A stretch of 64,000 nt of DNA from Sisyra terminalis (Eukaryota; Arthropoda; Insecta; Neuroptera; Sisyridae), in assembly GCA_958496175.1 (NCBI GenBank), contig OY292275.1:868001-932000 (forward strand). Direction: 5' to 3'. A program made the position numbers and the translations under genes. The notes beneath the pieces are model-generated. The model was not told the origin of the DNA. It did no database searches and saw nothing but the letters and a program-made list of their open reading frames with translations. This document shows, piece by piece, positions 31,284 to 41,630 of this stretch. Within the stretch, counting starts at the first letter, position 1. Each line of letters starts with the position of its first letter.

Positions 31284-31679
31284 TTAAACAAACGTAAAAC
31301 TTGTATAAAACGTTGAAATACTGTACAAAATGACCATAAACAACACGGTTGCTTCAATAATAATAAAGTGCGAAATACTCAGACCAATATCCAGCCATGA
31401 CCCTTCGTTTTTCACCAAATAAAGAAAATTTATTATCATAATATCACAATACAACCAAATAATGTACAACAGTTTCTTAAACGATGCCCGGACAACAATA
31501 TTGACAGCGCGGAAAACAGCAGTCGTAACAATAAATAAGAATACGGTTTTACAAATTATAAGGGTCATCATCAAAAACGGATTAAACACAGAAACAAAGC
31601 AAATAACCCACATTGGATCAAACGAATTAATACTGGCTATGTTTCCCGTTCCAAAAAATGACATTAAAATATAAAAAAG
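31284..31679 (-). CDS. PIGN: PIGN exon 12: C-terminus
   Basis: Encodes [20 protein letters not shown], the family's most conserved C-terminal motif, several membrane segments, and [20 protein letters not shown]. It ends SFTFV with TAA at 31286-31284. Confidence 0.95.
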   Translation of the reverse strand, partial: LFYILMSFFGTGNIASINSFDPMWVICFVSVFNPFLMMTLIICKTVFLFIVTTAVFRAVNIVVRASFKKLLYIIWLYCDIMIINFLYLVKNEGSWLDIGLSISHFIIIEATVLFMVILYSISTFYTSFTFV

Positions 31680-34600
31680 CTACAAACAATTAAGGAAAAT
31701 ATCCTATTTTATAACAATTTCTTTTTAAAAAAAAAGGATACACAAAAATATGCTCGTCGATAATCTCCATTGTTTACATCTTGAAAATCATAATCAGGAT
31801 TCAATTTTGTATTGAAATTATAAACATTTATCTAGGAAAAAAAATTGTAAAAGTAGTGATTATTACCATATTAATCAGATAATTACCTGAGATAGTTCGA
31901 CATTTTGTAGTTTTGCCTTAGTCCGTAAACATCTAAGTTTAACCGTTCTTGTGCCAATCAATTGCAGTTCAATGTCCAACCAATTTTGTAAATTAAATGA
32001 TAGTGCAATTAGAAAAAGAGGCTCAAACGTAACGGAAAGAAGCATAAAAGGAACAGTGACAGCCATAACAATATGAACCAATCGTATTAGAATAGTTGTT
32101 GTAATAAAAAACGGAGCTATCAAACTTAAACCTAAAAGATAACATCATTATATATTTTTTATTACAATAAAGCAAAAAACTTTTAACCAGAAATAATCCA
32201 ACATAATGTCTGAGCCACTTCCAGATAATTCGATGGTATAATATTTGTGCGAATTAATAAAGATAAAATCACTGATAACATAATTAAAACTAGTTGCATT
32301 AATCCGATATAGAGATCCAAAGAATTTTCATATAAATTAGTCCTTGACAACCACAGGTTGATCAAAACAATTCGAGTAAAAATTAAGATGAGAGCCACTC
32401 CTCCAAGTGCCCTGAAAATCAAATATCAATATAAAAGTTTACTATCAGAAAAAATAACATACAAAATCGAAAAGTTGGCATTTTTGCTAATAACCGGAAG
32501 CATTGGAAACACTCCTAAAACTAGGCAACTTCCGATCCATTGCATAGTTGTGGTGGTCGGTAAATTTAGATTTGTTTCAAATAACAACCAAATACAAAGA
32601 ATCACCATAATTCCACACAGAGTTAATCTTTCGAAGAACACAAAAACCTAAAAAAAATTATTTCAGAAAATTAGATTCTTATGGCAAATATAAAAGCTCC
32701 ATAAATGTAGTGATAAAAATTAAGCATTCAACCAATCTACGAATAAATTTATTCCAAATTTGCTATCAAAGCTTTATGGATCTTTTCAAAAAATACTTGC
32801 ACCATCACTGCATAAACTATGCAGTGAAAAATATACTTACAAGACACTCAATTGCCAACACATAAAAGATGACTTTCAATAAAATTTTCAAAGAAAAATC
32901 TTCATTTAACGTTAATAAGTGGGTCCAACTTTTAATATTTGAAAACGCCACTGCTAACAATCCTTGTGGAAGCACAAAGTATACGTAATAAGTTATTGGC
33001 AACTCCAATTCTAAAAAATACATATTTTGTAAAAATAAAAATTAAACATAATCGTAAACCTACGATGAAAATAATGACAAGACGCAGCAATTGACGCAGA
33101 AATTAGGAAATAAAATAAAAACATAATAGTGAGATGCTTTTTTTGAGTTTCCATCATAAGAATCTTAGCCAATTTTGTTGAATTCGACTTCAAAATGTTC
33201 CCAAACAGAATTATCATCCACAAGACAATCGCTACAGTGATCGATAATAGCAGAGGTGTTTTATAGAAATTTTGATAGTAATTAATTCCCAACAATCCCA
33301 AGGAAATCAATTCTTTCGATTCGACTATCTAAAAATTAAAATCCCAAGTTAAAATATGGAAAAAACATAAATATTTTACATACAGATTGTTCAAATTGTT
33401 TTAAATCTATCAATTCTTTAATTCTATTGATTTTTTCTAAAAGAATATTATTTTCCAACAAGTGAAAACTTTTATAGTTGTGCAACTTTTCCTTTTGTTT
33501 CCTCTTGGTTTTAAATTGTGCAATAATTTGCTGGGCATTGGCAAAAAAGGCGTCCGCCTTATAATGTAGAGATGTATTTAAGTAATTATCTGGCAAAGTT
33601 CCCTGAAAAAAAAATTTTTTTTTTCAATTTGAAGTTTAAAAAACGAATGGAAATGTTTTACTATTGAATTCATGGGAATGGGAATTCCGATTAGAGTGGA
33701 CATTAAAACGGCAATGTCTGCTTGATGAACATCTGTACGATTTTGAATGGAACTTTGAATTCTTTTGGGATGATTAAATGCGTTAGTGATTCCGGCGCCC
33801 CATGCTATTAACGGAGTTTCTATTTCGGTTGGATCTCCAGCTCCGTGGGAACCCCAATTGGTCATTCCGTGGTCCGATGTAAAAATATATGCGGTTTTTC
33901 CATCGTTGTAATATTTTTCTATGGCATCGACTACATTTTTGATTCCCTGGTCTACGACTTCAATATTATTTTTGTATTCCCTTCAAAGAAAAATATTTTT
34001 TAGAAGAAAATTTAAATGTTAAGGTTTTTAATACCAAGAATGAGGTTTATATGAGTGGCCAGCCGTGTCTACGCCGAGTAAATGCAAGAAGAATGTTATC
34101 TTATCTTGGTGCAATTCATTTTTTGTAGCCGTTATGGATGATTCTTGAAAAAATGATAAAACTCGTTGAAATACCCAAATGTCCAACGCCGTGGTTGTTT
34201 TCTTTCCAAATTTTTCTTCGGTCGAACTATACATGTGATTCGATATGTTTGTATTACCTGAAGAATCAATATTTGTTATACAAATACAATGGTTATCTTT
34301 GAGTGTTTGTAGTGGGATTGATAAGATTGTATATTAATGTTTGACCTTTAGAAAAAATTGGTAGTATATCAGGACTGCCCCAACACCAAGCTTGTCGGGA
34401 TTGATTTAAAACGGAATCAAAATCCACCGGATTTTCTTTCCAGCCTTTCATTACGGCACTAGGATCTTCATAAAATCCGGCGATTAACGCCACGTGTCCT
34501 GGTCGCGATTCTGTTGGCACTCGAGTACTGGAAACTCCCCATGGTGCCCCATTTTCAATTAAGGATCTACCAATAAAAAGAAATCATCATCAAGATCTTC

Positions 34601-34855
34601 ATCGATCCTTAATACCTACTTCAGAAACGGGACATTAACATCATTTAAAATCGGGTTAGTTTCATTGTTGGTGTAATTAAACAAAGACTGTGCCCTCAAG
34701 CCGTCGGCAACAAACAAAACCAGCCGTTTGGCTGGCGGAGGAAGTGAATTTGAGTATTGTTCACTAACGTGAATAATAGGCGATTTAAAATAGATATCAA
34801 ACATTGATATCAAAAAAATGATATGCACCACAAATCCCCCAAAAAGCAGCCACAT
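31284..34855 (-). CDS. PIGN: GPI ethanolamine phosphate transferase 1 (PIGN/Mcd4 family), complete, 12 exons
   Basis: PIGN transfers phosphoethanolamine from phosphatidylethanolamine to the first mannose of GPI precursors in the ER membrane. Exons on the minus strand, 5' to 3': 34855-34620, 34566-34346, 34257-34035, 33980-33662, 33602-33384, 33328-33064, 33010-32841, 32647-32463, 32411-32188, 32131-31887, 31831-31742, 31679-31284. They total 2793 nt, 930 residues plus stop, close to the ~931 residues of the vertebrate protein. An N-terminal membrane anchor ([18 protein letters not shown]) precedes a lumenal phosphodiesterase fold: [10 protein letters not shown] (metal Asp), [20 protein letters not shown] (catalytic Thr), [17 protein letters not shown] and [16 protein letters not shown] (metal ligands). 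The C-terminal half has many membrane segments and [19 protein letters not shown] 34855 is chosen because it places the anchor as in homologues. All introns are 51-88 nt except one of 193. The gene appears intact. Confidence 0.96.
31742..31831 (-). CDS. PIGN: PIGN exon 11: 90-nt exon
   Basis: Placed by homology because it is too short for a long open frame. It reads [19 protein letters not shown], then [10 protein letters not shown]. Joining it at TGT|GTATCC to the next exon gives [19 protein letters not shown], which aligns without gaps to the RRAFFLVFF..AFFGTGN region recalled from the vertebrate protein. The whole-gene frame closes only with this exon. Confidence 0.88.
31887..32131 (-). 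CDS. PIGN: PIGN exon 10
   Basis: Encodes [20 protein letters not shown] and further hydrophobic sequence, then a soluble loop ending NVELSQ before GTAATT. Confidence 0.9.
32188..32411 (-). CDS. PIGN: PIGN exon 9
   Basis: Encodes [20 protein letters not shown] and [19 protein letters not shown], two membrane segments, and [10 protein letters not shown] at the end. Ends in phase 1 before GTTAAA. Confidence 0.88.
32463..32647 (-). CDS. PIGN: PIGN exon 8
   Basis: Encodes [20 protein letters not shown] and [20 protein letters not shown], membrane segments including the conserved FPLMPV-like motif. Ends two bases into a Leu codon before GTATGT. Its opposite strand carries an open frame that is only a shadow. 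Confidence 0.9.
32841..33010 (-). CDS. PIGN: PIGN exon 7
   Basis: Encodes [19 protein letters not shown], matching the family's TYYVYxLLP motif, then a hydrophobic end FYVLAIECL before a consensus GTAAGT donor. The following 193-nt intron is the longest in the gene. Confidence 0.9.
33064..33328 (-). CDS. PIGN: PIGN exon 6: first membrane segments of C-terminal half
   Basis: Encodes [20 protein letters not shown], a hydrophobic segment near [18 protein letters not shown], and a second around [15 protein letters not shown]. The donor used is C|GTAGGT, giving [12 protein letters not shown] across the junction. The alternative GTTTAC three bases later breaks the frame. Confidence 0.9.
33384..33602 (-). 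CDS. PIGN: PIGN exon 5: end of lumenal domain
   Basis: Encodes [20 protein letters not shown] and [19 protein letters not shown], then an amphipathic Leu/Lys-rich stretch ending QFEQS before GTATGT. Confidence 0.92.
33662..33980 (-). CDS. PIGN: PIGN exon 4: second metal-binding motif
   Basis: Encodes [20 protein letters not shown], then [20 protein letters not shown] with the conserved Asp-His pair, PLIAWGAGI, and [18 protein letters not shown], ending at MNSI. The 5' part lies outside the longest ATG-started frame and was placed from splice sites and homology. Confidence 0.95.
34035..34257 (-). CDS. PIGN: PIGN exon 3: lumenal domain
   Basis: Encodes [19 protein letters not shown] and [15 protein letters not shown], then [21 protein letters not shown] with Asp and His metal ligands. 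Ends two bases into the next codon before GTATTA. Confidence 0.93.
34346..34566 (-). CDS. PIGN: PIGN exon 2: catalytic Thr motif
   Basis: Encodes [17 protein letters not shown], then [17 protein letters not shown], where the Thr is the nucleophile by analogy with alkaline phosphatase-type enzymes. [12 protein letters not shown] and [13 protein letters not shown] follow. Ends in phase 1. Confidence 0.94.
34620..34855 (-). CDS. PIGN: PIGN exon 1: membrane anchor and first catalytic motif
   Basis: ATG at 34855, then [20 protein letters not shown] (signal anchor) and [20 protein letters not shown] with a metal-binding Asp. The exon ends two bases into a Lys codon before GTAGGT. An in-frame TTG 12 codons upstream is not used as the start. 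Confidence 0.94.
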
Positions 34856-35861
34856 TATCGTTGGAAAATTATCTACAAGTCCTTGAATCAAACATTGTTA
34901 TCAATAAATGAATCACAAAATAATCCGCCAAATAAAAAATCGGCAAATCAAACAAATTGTTGAATTGATTAGCCGACAAACGATTTGACAGATGATGCGA
35001 GTTGCACTACGCGAGTAGTGCACGCGAGTTTATAACTCAAACTTCTAAATTGATTAGAAAATGAAATTATTTCAAATGAAAGATCGAAATTTTTTTAGTT
35101 TTTATTGTTGGCGGATTTTTTTTTAAAGATCAAAAAGAAAAACATTTGAGCGTTGAAGAAAACTTCTTACAAGTTGAAAAAAGGTGTGTTTCTTTGCTAA
35201 AAACATGTTTGAAATGTTTTTATTATTTAAACGAGATTGATAAGATGAAAGAATGATTTTTGGTGGATAATTATTAGAAGATGGCATACTTTTACTAATG
35301 GAGCAATAAAAGTTATGTTTTATTAACGTGAAACGCTACAAATGGTGCACAAATTTTTGACGTATACTCCAATGGAATGTTTTGTCCGTGCTGCCTCTGG
35401 TGGTGTACGACAACAAATACAAGCAATATATTGAATGTTCAACGGTCTTGGAACGACAGTTGCATCACAGCAAGCTATAAGGCGGGTGTGGTAAGGTCGT
35501 CAAAAAGTACACTTTATCCATTCCATGTTTGAACGAATCGCCTTAAAAACTCTGTGAAATTCAATCAGTAAAATTCATCCGACAATCATTTGGCATCGTT
35601 TGATTGCCACTGATTAACGCCCCCGATCGTTTCCGCAGTGCAAATCGGCAAAGTTTGTTTTTTTTTTCTTTTGAAAATTTGTGTAACGGATACGACAAGC
35701 AGTTGTTTACTCCTGGTACTGGCTATATACATCAAACAGTGGCATAGAACCGGTGTGTTCAAGTGAAGTTTCTCTCATGACAATGTTATTGATTTTTATT
35801 TAAAACATACATTGCACGTTTTTGATTTGAATGTTTCATTTGTATTAATTAAGAAAAAAAA
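34856..35861. promoter_or_regulatory. Divergent promoter interval between PIGN and the Drak-like gene
   Basis: About 1 kb between two divergent starts. Less AT-rich patches occur near 34985-35030 and 35375-35640, probably promoter or 5' untranslated exons. A short inverted repeat GCACTAC-GCGA-GTAGTGC lies at 35004-35021, upstream of PIGN. I could not identify a TATA box or initiator with confidence. Confidence 0.5.
34869..34895 (-). promoter_or_regulatory. Short upstream ORF before the PIGN start
   Basis: Minus-strand ATG at 34895 opens an eight-codon frame (MFDSRTCR) ending TAA at 34871-34869, 13 nt before the PIGN ATG and in another frame. If the transcript starts upstream of it, it could reduce initiation at the main ATG. 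Transcription start is unknown. Confidence 0.45.
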
Positions 35862-36013
35862 ATGAGTGTTATTAGTGCAATGGATGATATTACATCGCAC
35901 ATCCTCAGTGCCGGAGATGGCTTGTTGGAGGTGTCGAAGGACCGCTTACAGAAAATAATTCGCACCGAACCAATTTCCGATGTTTATTTCGTCGAACAAA
36001 CTCCATTCGCAAG
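35862..36013 (+). CDS. Drak: First coding exon of a DAPK-related Ser/Thr kinase (Drak/STK17-like), partial
   Basis: ATG at 35862 follows an A-rich leader. The exon encodes 50 residues, MSVISAMDDITSHILSAGDG, then LLEVSKDRLQKIIRTEPISD and VYFVEQTPFA, ending two bases into a codon before GTATTT. The pattern LLxxxxxxxxxIIRTEP, ten or so residues, then FA(R) matches the stretch just before the GKFA(A/V)VR glycine-rich loop of STK17/Drak kinases as I recall them. The kinase domain would start on the next exon, which I did not find in the remaining 28 kb. The DAPK-related kinase family phosphorylates myosin light chain in insects. The beyond-donor open frame to 36161 is intron. Confidence 0.6.
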
Positions 36014-36833
36014 GTATTTGGTCCCAATTCAATTATTGCACTTATTTTCTTTTTTCGTTTTTGTTTCAATGCACTTGAATTGGCTCACTAAGGAAATCAT
36101 TTTCTCATTGACAAGGTGGACTGCCTTATACTTCCAAATGCACTGCACTTGTTCCATTTAAAACTAGCCTCATTCTCATTGCAATCGCATTTTCCATCGA
36201 AAAGTAAATTAAATCTTGTTATTATATAACAATTAAACTGATAAGACCCGTCTAGAATATTATTATTATTACACAAATAAAAGCAAGGCTATCGGCATGA
36301 ATGTCTCAAGTTTTCCAGCCAAAAACTTATCAATTTCAGTAAAAATATTCACTTCTTTTAGACCACAAATTATCGTAAGTTAAATTCTTTCAATTAAAAT
36401 GAAAGATTGCATCGTTTCCGGTCATTTCCCCGAACTATAAACACCTATTTTATTCGCGGAATGATGAACGAGGGGAAATCTTGCACCCCCTATTGCTAAG
36501 TCGAGAAAATTTATTTATCTCTTGGAAAAAAGATCTTTCCTGAAAATTTCAGGTCAAGCAATCGCTAGATTTCACTTCTTTTCGATCATCCAATGATTAT
36601 TAGTATATCCAAAACTTTTAGCAACTTAAAGTGTATATTAGTTGCATGGGGAAACTGCCCCCTAGGCTTTTTCGATTCAAACTCAGGGGATAGGCCAAAA
36701 AAGGAAAAATAGACAAATTTACAGCTTTCCATCTGAATTCCAGGTTAAAGACAATTTTTAAAGACAAAAACAAAATTAATTTTTTTTTTTTAGAAAAAAT
36801 GTCTTCAGTACTCCTCTATTAGGATTTTTTTAA

Positions 36834-37140
36834 AGATGATAAAATTCAGATCTCAGCTTTTATTTTTTTAAATAATAAGACAATTCAGGTGGTTTAAGAT
36901 CGGTTTTTTTATTTAATATTTTTAACGTTTCGTTTCGTTACGTATCGTAACTTCATCAGGCTTCTTGATTCACAAAAAATATAATATTTTCAATTGTTTT
37001 TATTGAGTTTAAATTGAAAATATTGATATTTTTTGTGAATCAAGAAGCTTGATGAAGTTACGATACGTAACGAAACGTAGCTAATTGAATATTAAAAATA
37101 TTAAATACAAAAACCGATCTTTAACAACCTTAAAAATAAT
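36834..37140. repeat. Hairpin repeat, family A (GTTACG-ATA-CGTAAC module)
   Basis: The left arm contains GATAAAATTCAGATCTCAGC, ACAATTCAGG, TTAAGATCGG and ACGTTTCG..CGTAACTTCATCAGG. The right arm (37010-37140) is its inverse with TTGATGAAGTTACGATACGT and ACCGATCTTTAACAACC. The centre is near 37004. Related copies are at 42090-42540, 61944-62330 and 62490-62800. Confidence 0.85.
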
Positions 37141-37290
37141 AACTATTTCTTTCCAAATCTCATGTTTAAGAACCTTAAACTTTGTTTTTTCAGTAAAAAA
37201 AAAAATAAAAACAATAATTTTTCAGCTCAAAATATAATGCAAGTCATCAAAACATTGAGAAAATAAAGAAATTGTCCTCAAAAATTATTA

Positions 37291-37401
37291 CCATTAGTTC
37301 TAATAATTGGACGGTAGGGTGCTCTTTTTACATTGCAGCTATCGTATGCTATATGAAAACAGCACCCTATGATCCTACCGTACAATTATTAGAGCTAATG
37401 G
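37291..37401. repeat. Small 111-bp hairpin (MITE or pre-miRNA-like)
   Basis: The left arm CCATTAGTTCTAATAATTGG..CGGTAGGGTGCT pairs with the right arm AGCACCCTA..TACCGTACAATTATTAGAGC..TGG, with a few mismatches, a small bulge and a loop near 37345. Size fits either a tiny MITE or a microRNA precursor. Ends CCATTAG/CTAATGG look like terminal repeats. Confidence 0.6.
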
Positions 37402-40400
37402 AAGTATATATGGGGGAAGTTTCCCCATTCAAAGCCTGCTATACTACCCTTAGTGAATTAGTTCTCCTTTTTTATTGAAATTTTCATAAGATAACTTCGA
37501 TAGATTTCCCGCGTGGTTGAACTTTTTCCTCCAGTTGGGTTTTTTCAAATTTGGGTACTCAATCCACATATATTTTAGTTCGTCTTCTTTCCTTTTTTTC
37601 TGGGGAAAAGAGAGGAAAACATGGATTAATCATCCTTTTTTAAAGAATTTAGCAATATACCAAAAAAAAAAAATATGATTACAAAGTACCTTTACATGAC
37701 ATATATTGTTCTAATATCGATTTTGGATTACAAGGGATTTATGTTTATAAAAACTAGAAAATATTTTGAATCACAAAAGATATATAGCTTAAAAAAGTTT
37801 GGGAACCAACAACTTAAAATAAAGCATTCTAAGATTTCTAAGATTTTCCCATTTTTAAAAATTAAATCTCCCATAAGGCTTTTATCTCTTGTGAATTTGG
37901 ATGTTAATAACCACTTGTTGCATAACAGCCACCTTGATCATAATATAATTCAAAATGGGCTTTAAAATCATTGATACACTATTCTGAGATCTGTTTTTGG
38001 AATATTTCTAGTTTGAAAGTCGACAAATTGGACATTGGAGGCCTTTACAAACTTTTGTCCTATTTCATTAATAAATTATTGATTTTTCCAAATAAAATTG
38101 GCAAATTCAGGAAAACCATTGTAGAATCTCGGTTTTTGGTTCAATTGATAACCGATAACTGATTTGTAATCAGTAAAACTAAAGTTTTTAAATTTTCACT
38201 CCTGATATGTAAATTTATTAGGAAAATATGTTTACTGTTTTTTTAAGTTCATTTTCGATTGCTATATATGAGTATATTACCGCCGATGGTTACATGAGGG
38301 GTGAGGATAACTTCAATTGCAGTAAAAACACCTGTTGATTGCTAATTGCAATTATTTAAGTTTCTGAAAATTCTCCATTTTGTATTTATATGAAGAAAAG
38401 AAAAACGATCATGATAGCCATGATTTTCTTGCTTCTGCTGTAGTTAACAGAAAACGAAGCCATCTAGAATTTAATTGGTTGGATTTTTCTGGCTACTTGA
38501 TCGCTAAATTTTTATAAATTGAATGATTGGTTGCATATGTCCTGTCAGGTTACATGGGCAACTAGATAAAAATAACAAAAAAATTGACTTCCACCTCTTT
38601 ATCGAGTGATTTTCCTTTCCCCTTTAGACAAACTGCAAAAAAATTAGAACAAAATATTTATATTTATTGAAATATCTGAAGTTTTTAATTAATTTTTTGA
38701 CAAAGCATAAGTTTTAGTTGTGGTTTTGGAAAAAAAATTGACCGCAAATTTCATTAAAAGTAATCCCATTCTTTTATTTGTGCCCAGAAAAAAACCTTTA
38801 ATAAATTTGGTTCAATCCAATTTATATTTTCATTTTGGCTAACTGTACTTAATTTAGGGCTGAAACCCTGTTGTTTTTTTAGTCTAATTTATTTCAACCC
38901 GTTTACAGTATGTTAAATAAAATTGGTGGATAATGACCCATTTAAAGATAGCAATGTTCATGAAACTATCAATTATTGAAAAATTTAGGCTTAATTAAGG
39001 GTTGTTTGATTAAATTTGAAAAAAAAAATATTAAGGTGAAATCACCAGAAAAAAAGGTTGAGGAAATTGGGTGAAATAAAAATCAATTTTTTTCTCGAAA
39101 AACAAGTTTGGTGTTGATTAATTTTTTTAAGTGGAGGGTTGGAAATGATTATAGTGCTAATCAGTTGTTGTGATTAAGCAAATTAAATCACTTAAAAGCC
39201 TATTAAAAGTGGTAAAAATATACGAAAATAATTCGTCTGTGGAATGAAGTAACCTTCAGCTTCCAGCTGTAGTTGGTTGACATCTGTTGAGGAAAAAAAA
39301 TGAGCATCTGTCATAGTCTCTTGAAGCATTTATCTTGCGGAAGCGACTTATACCTGCCCGACTTATTTGCATATTGTCCGCAATCAATATTGATTCAGCT
39401 GAAATGAAAAAATAAATTTCGAAATCACTCATTTGATCTTATCGTGAAAATTTATTAAGAAAAAAAAAACAATCAATAACCGAAAACTTTGGAATTTTCT
39501 TTTTGTTTTAACGATGCAAAAGATCTATTTTTAGAGATTTTTGATTTGTGTAACAATTAGCAATGAATGCGAAACCCACACGTACGTTCCGAATGGCAAA
39601 GAAACTAATTAAATTTATTGTTTTCCCAAAATCCAATCTTGATTGTATATTGTTTGATCTATAAGCAGCTGAAAAAATAAAAGATCGATATTTAATTGTA
39701 AATCGTGACAGTTTTCTTTTGCAATTTCGATTTTGAACGAAATCACGTTTGTTGAAAATCATAAATTTGCTTTGAGACAAATTTGGAAAATTTGCTTTCT
39801 ACATATATTGGACCAATTTTTTTTCCATACAATTGATTAATAATTGTATTTAGTGAACGTCTTGGGAGTTTCTATTTCAAATAAAACTAGGAAAATATTA
39901 AACTAATTTCAATGGATAAACTACGTTTAATTATTCGTTAGATGATTGAGAGAAAAAAAAATGGCCGTTGGACTAAAGTGGATTTGAACAAAACAAAAAA
40001 AAAATGAAGGTAGAAATATTTGAAAGTCTTAATTGAATTATTCTATTAAACATGCATTTTTAAGTGGCTTGACAACTGAATACTTTTTTTTTTCTTTATC
40101 AAAAAAACTATATTTTTTTATTGCTGTTATTAAATAGTGATTACTTCAAAAAAAAAAAAAATATTTAGCAAGAGATTTGATTTTTTTTTCACACGAATTT
40201 TATAGTTGTAGTAAAGATTTGAGTGTTATTAAAGTTTGCTAAAAATAACTTTTATTGTTGTTGGAAAAAAATTGGTGATAATTATCCCAATTTCTACATC
40301 TATTGATTGCTCAAATTCTAATTTATTGAAAACTTAACGTCGAGGGGGGAAAAGGGATTATTGAGGCAATAATTTAAAATTTTTCTTACTTAAATTTTCA

Positions 40401-40699
40401 GTTACTTTCATTTGAGAAAAAAGCTTAAATTTTATTTTTCATTAATATGGAGTTTGATATCACAATAAGCAAATATTGATAAATAACAGAGAAGAAAAAT
40501 TGTAAACACATACGGATGAGTGAAAACAAATACTCAAATGTTTGATTTGTAATAATTAATTGTTTTTGCAGTGTTGGCTATGAATATTTCACAGGTAGCT
40601 ACGAATGCTTTTAATGTATACTCTCTGGCTTTGTCTTCCTTATGTAGATATAATACAATGTATCTTTCTTAATCCGGCTAAGTCCTATTATTTAATGTA

Positions 40700-41440
40700 T
40701 TATATAAGTTATAAGTATGGACGTCATCTTCAGGAGTTTTTATCCAAATTTCGATCTAAATTAGTTTAAATAAAGCACAGATTGGGTTTTTGAAATCACA
40801 TTATGAATATAAGGTTCACTAGATTCTTCGGTGAACCTGGAGATAAATATGGACATCATCTTCAAGAGTTTAGTTCAATTTTTTTTGGAAAATGAGGTCT
40901 AAAAACATACAGGAGGGTTGTAATGCTCATTAGATTCCCTTAAAAATCTTGGGGTAGACGTGAATGACATTTTTTTTTAAATTTTGATCAAAATAAGAGG
41001 AATTTTTTTTGAATCGTTGAAGAATCTGAGGACTACTAGTTTCTTCGTTATTCTTAAGGGTCAACGTGGATATCATCTTCTGGAGTTTTTATCCAAATTT
41101 CGAACTAAATTAGTTTAAATAAATCACAGATTGGGTTTTTAAAATCACTGATTATGAATATAATGTTTTCGAGGCTCTTCGGCGAACCTGAAGGTAAATG
41201 TGGACATCATCTTCTGGAGTTTGACTCAAATTTTACGTAAAATATATACTAAAACCATGCGGGAGGGTTGTAATGTTCATTAAATTCCCTTAAAAATTTT
41301 GGGGTAGACGTGAATGACATTTTTTTTTAATTTTGATCAAAATAAGACGAAATTTTTTTGAATCCCTGATGAATCTGAGGTTTTTTAGTTTCTCCGTTAT
41401 TCTTAAGAGTCAACGTGAATATCATCTTTTGGACTTTTTA
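40700..41440. repeat. Tandem repeat with ~350-bp period next to the giant palindrome
   Basis: The blocks starting at about 40714 and 41066 match: GGACGTCATCTTCAGGAGTT / GGATATCATCTTCTGGAGTT, then TTATCCAAATTTCGA, CACAGATTGGGTTTTT, GAGGGTTGTAATG, and TTGGGGTAGACGTGAATGAC. A third partial unit begins near 41414. The GGACATCATCTTC phrase also recurs mid-unit and, as GGACATCATCGTC, at the ends of the neighbouring palindrome. Confidence 0.85.
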
Positions 41441-41630
41441 AGGGTTTTTTACTCAAATTCAAATAGTTATTTTGAGCCATTTAGTGTTATTGATAATAAA
41501 GATATATTAAAAAGATTTATTAATATTTTGTGATAAACTCCAGAAGATGATGTCTACATCTACCTCCAGGTACGTCGAACAACTTCATTAATTTTAAATT
41601 CGTAATCACCGATGGTTTTCGGACTTATTA

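Noticed and set aside
31462..32651. Plus-strand open frames over PIGN exons 8-9 and 12
   Set aside because: They are antisense shadows of PIGN membrane segments. The minus-strand frame closes perfectly across 12 exons.
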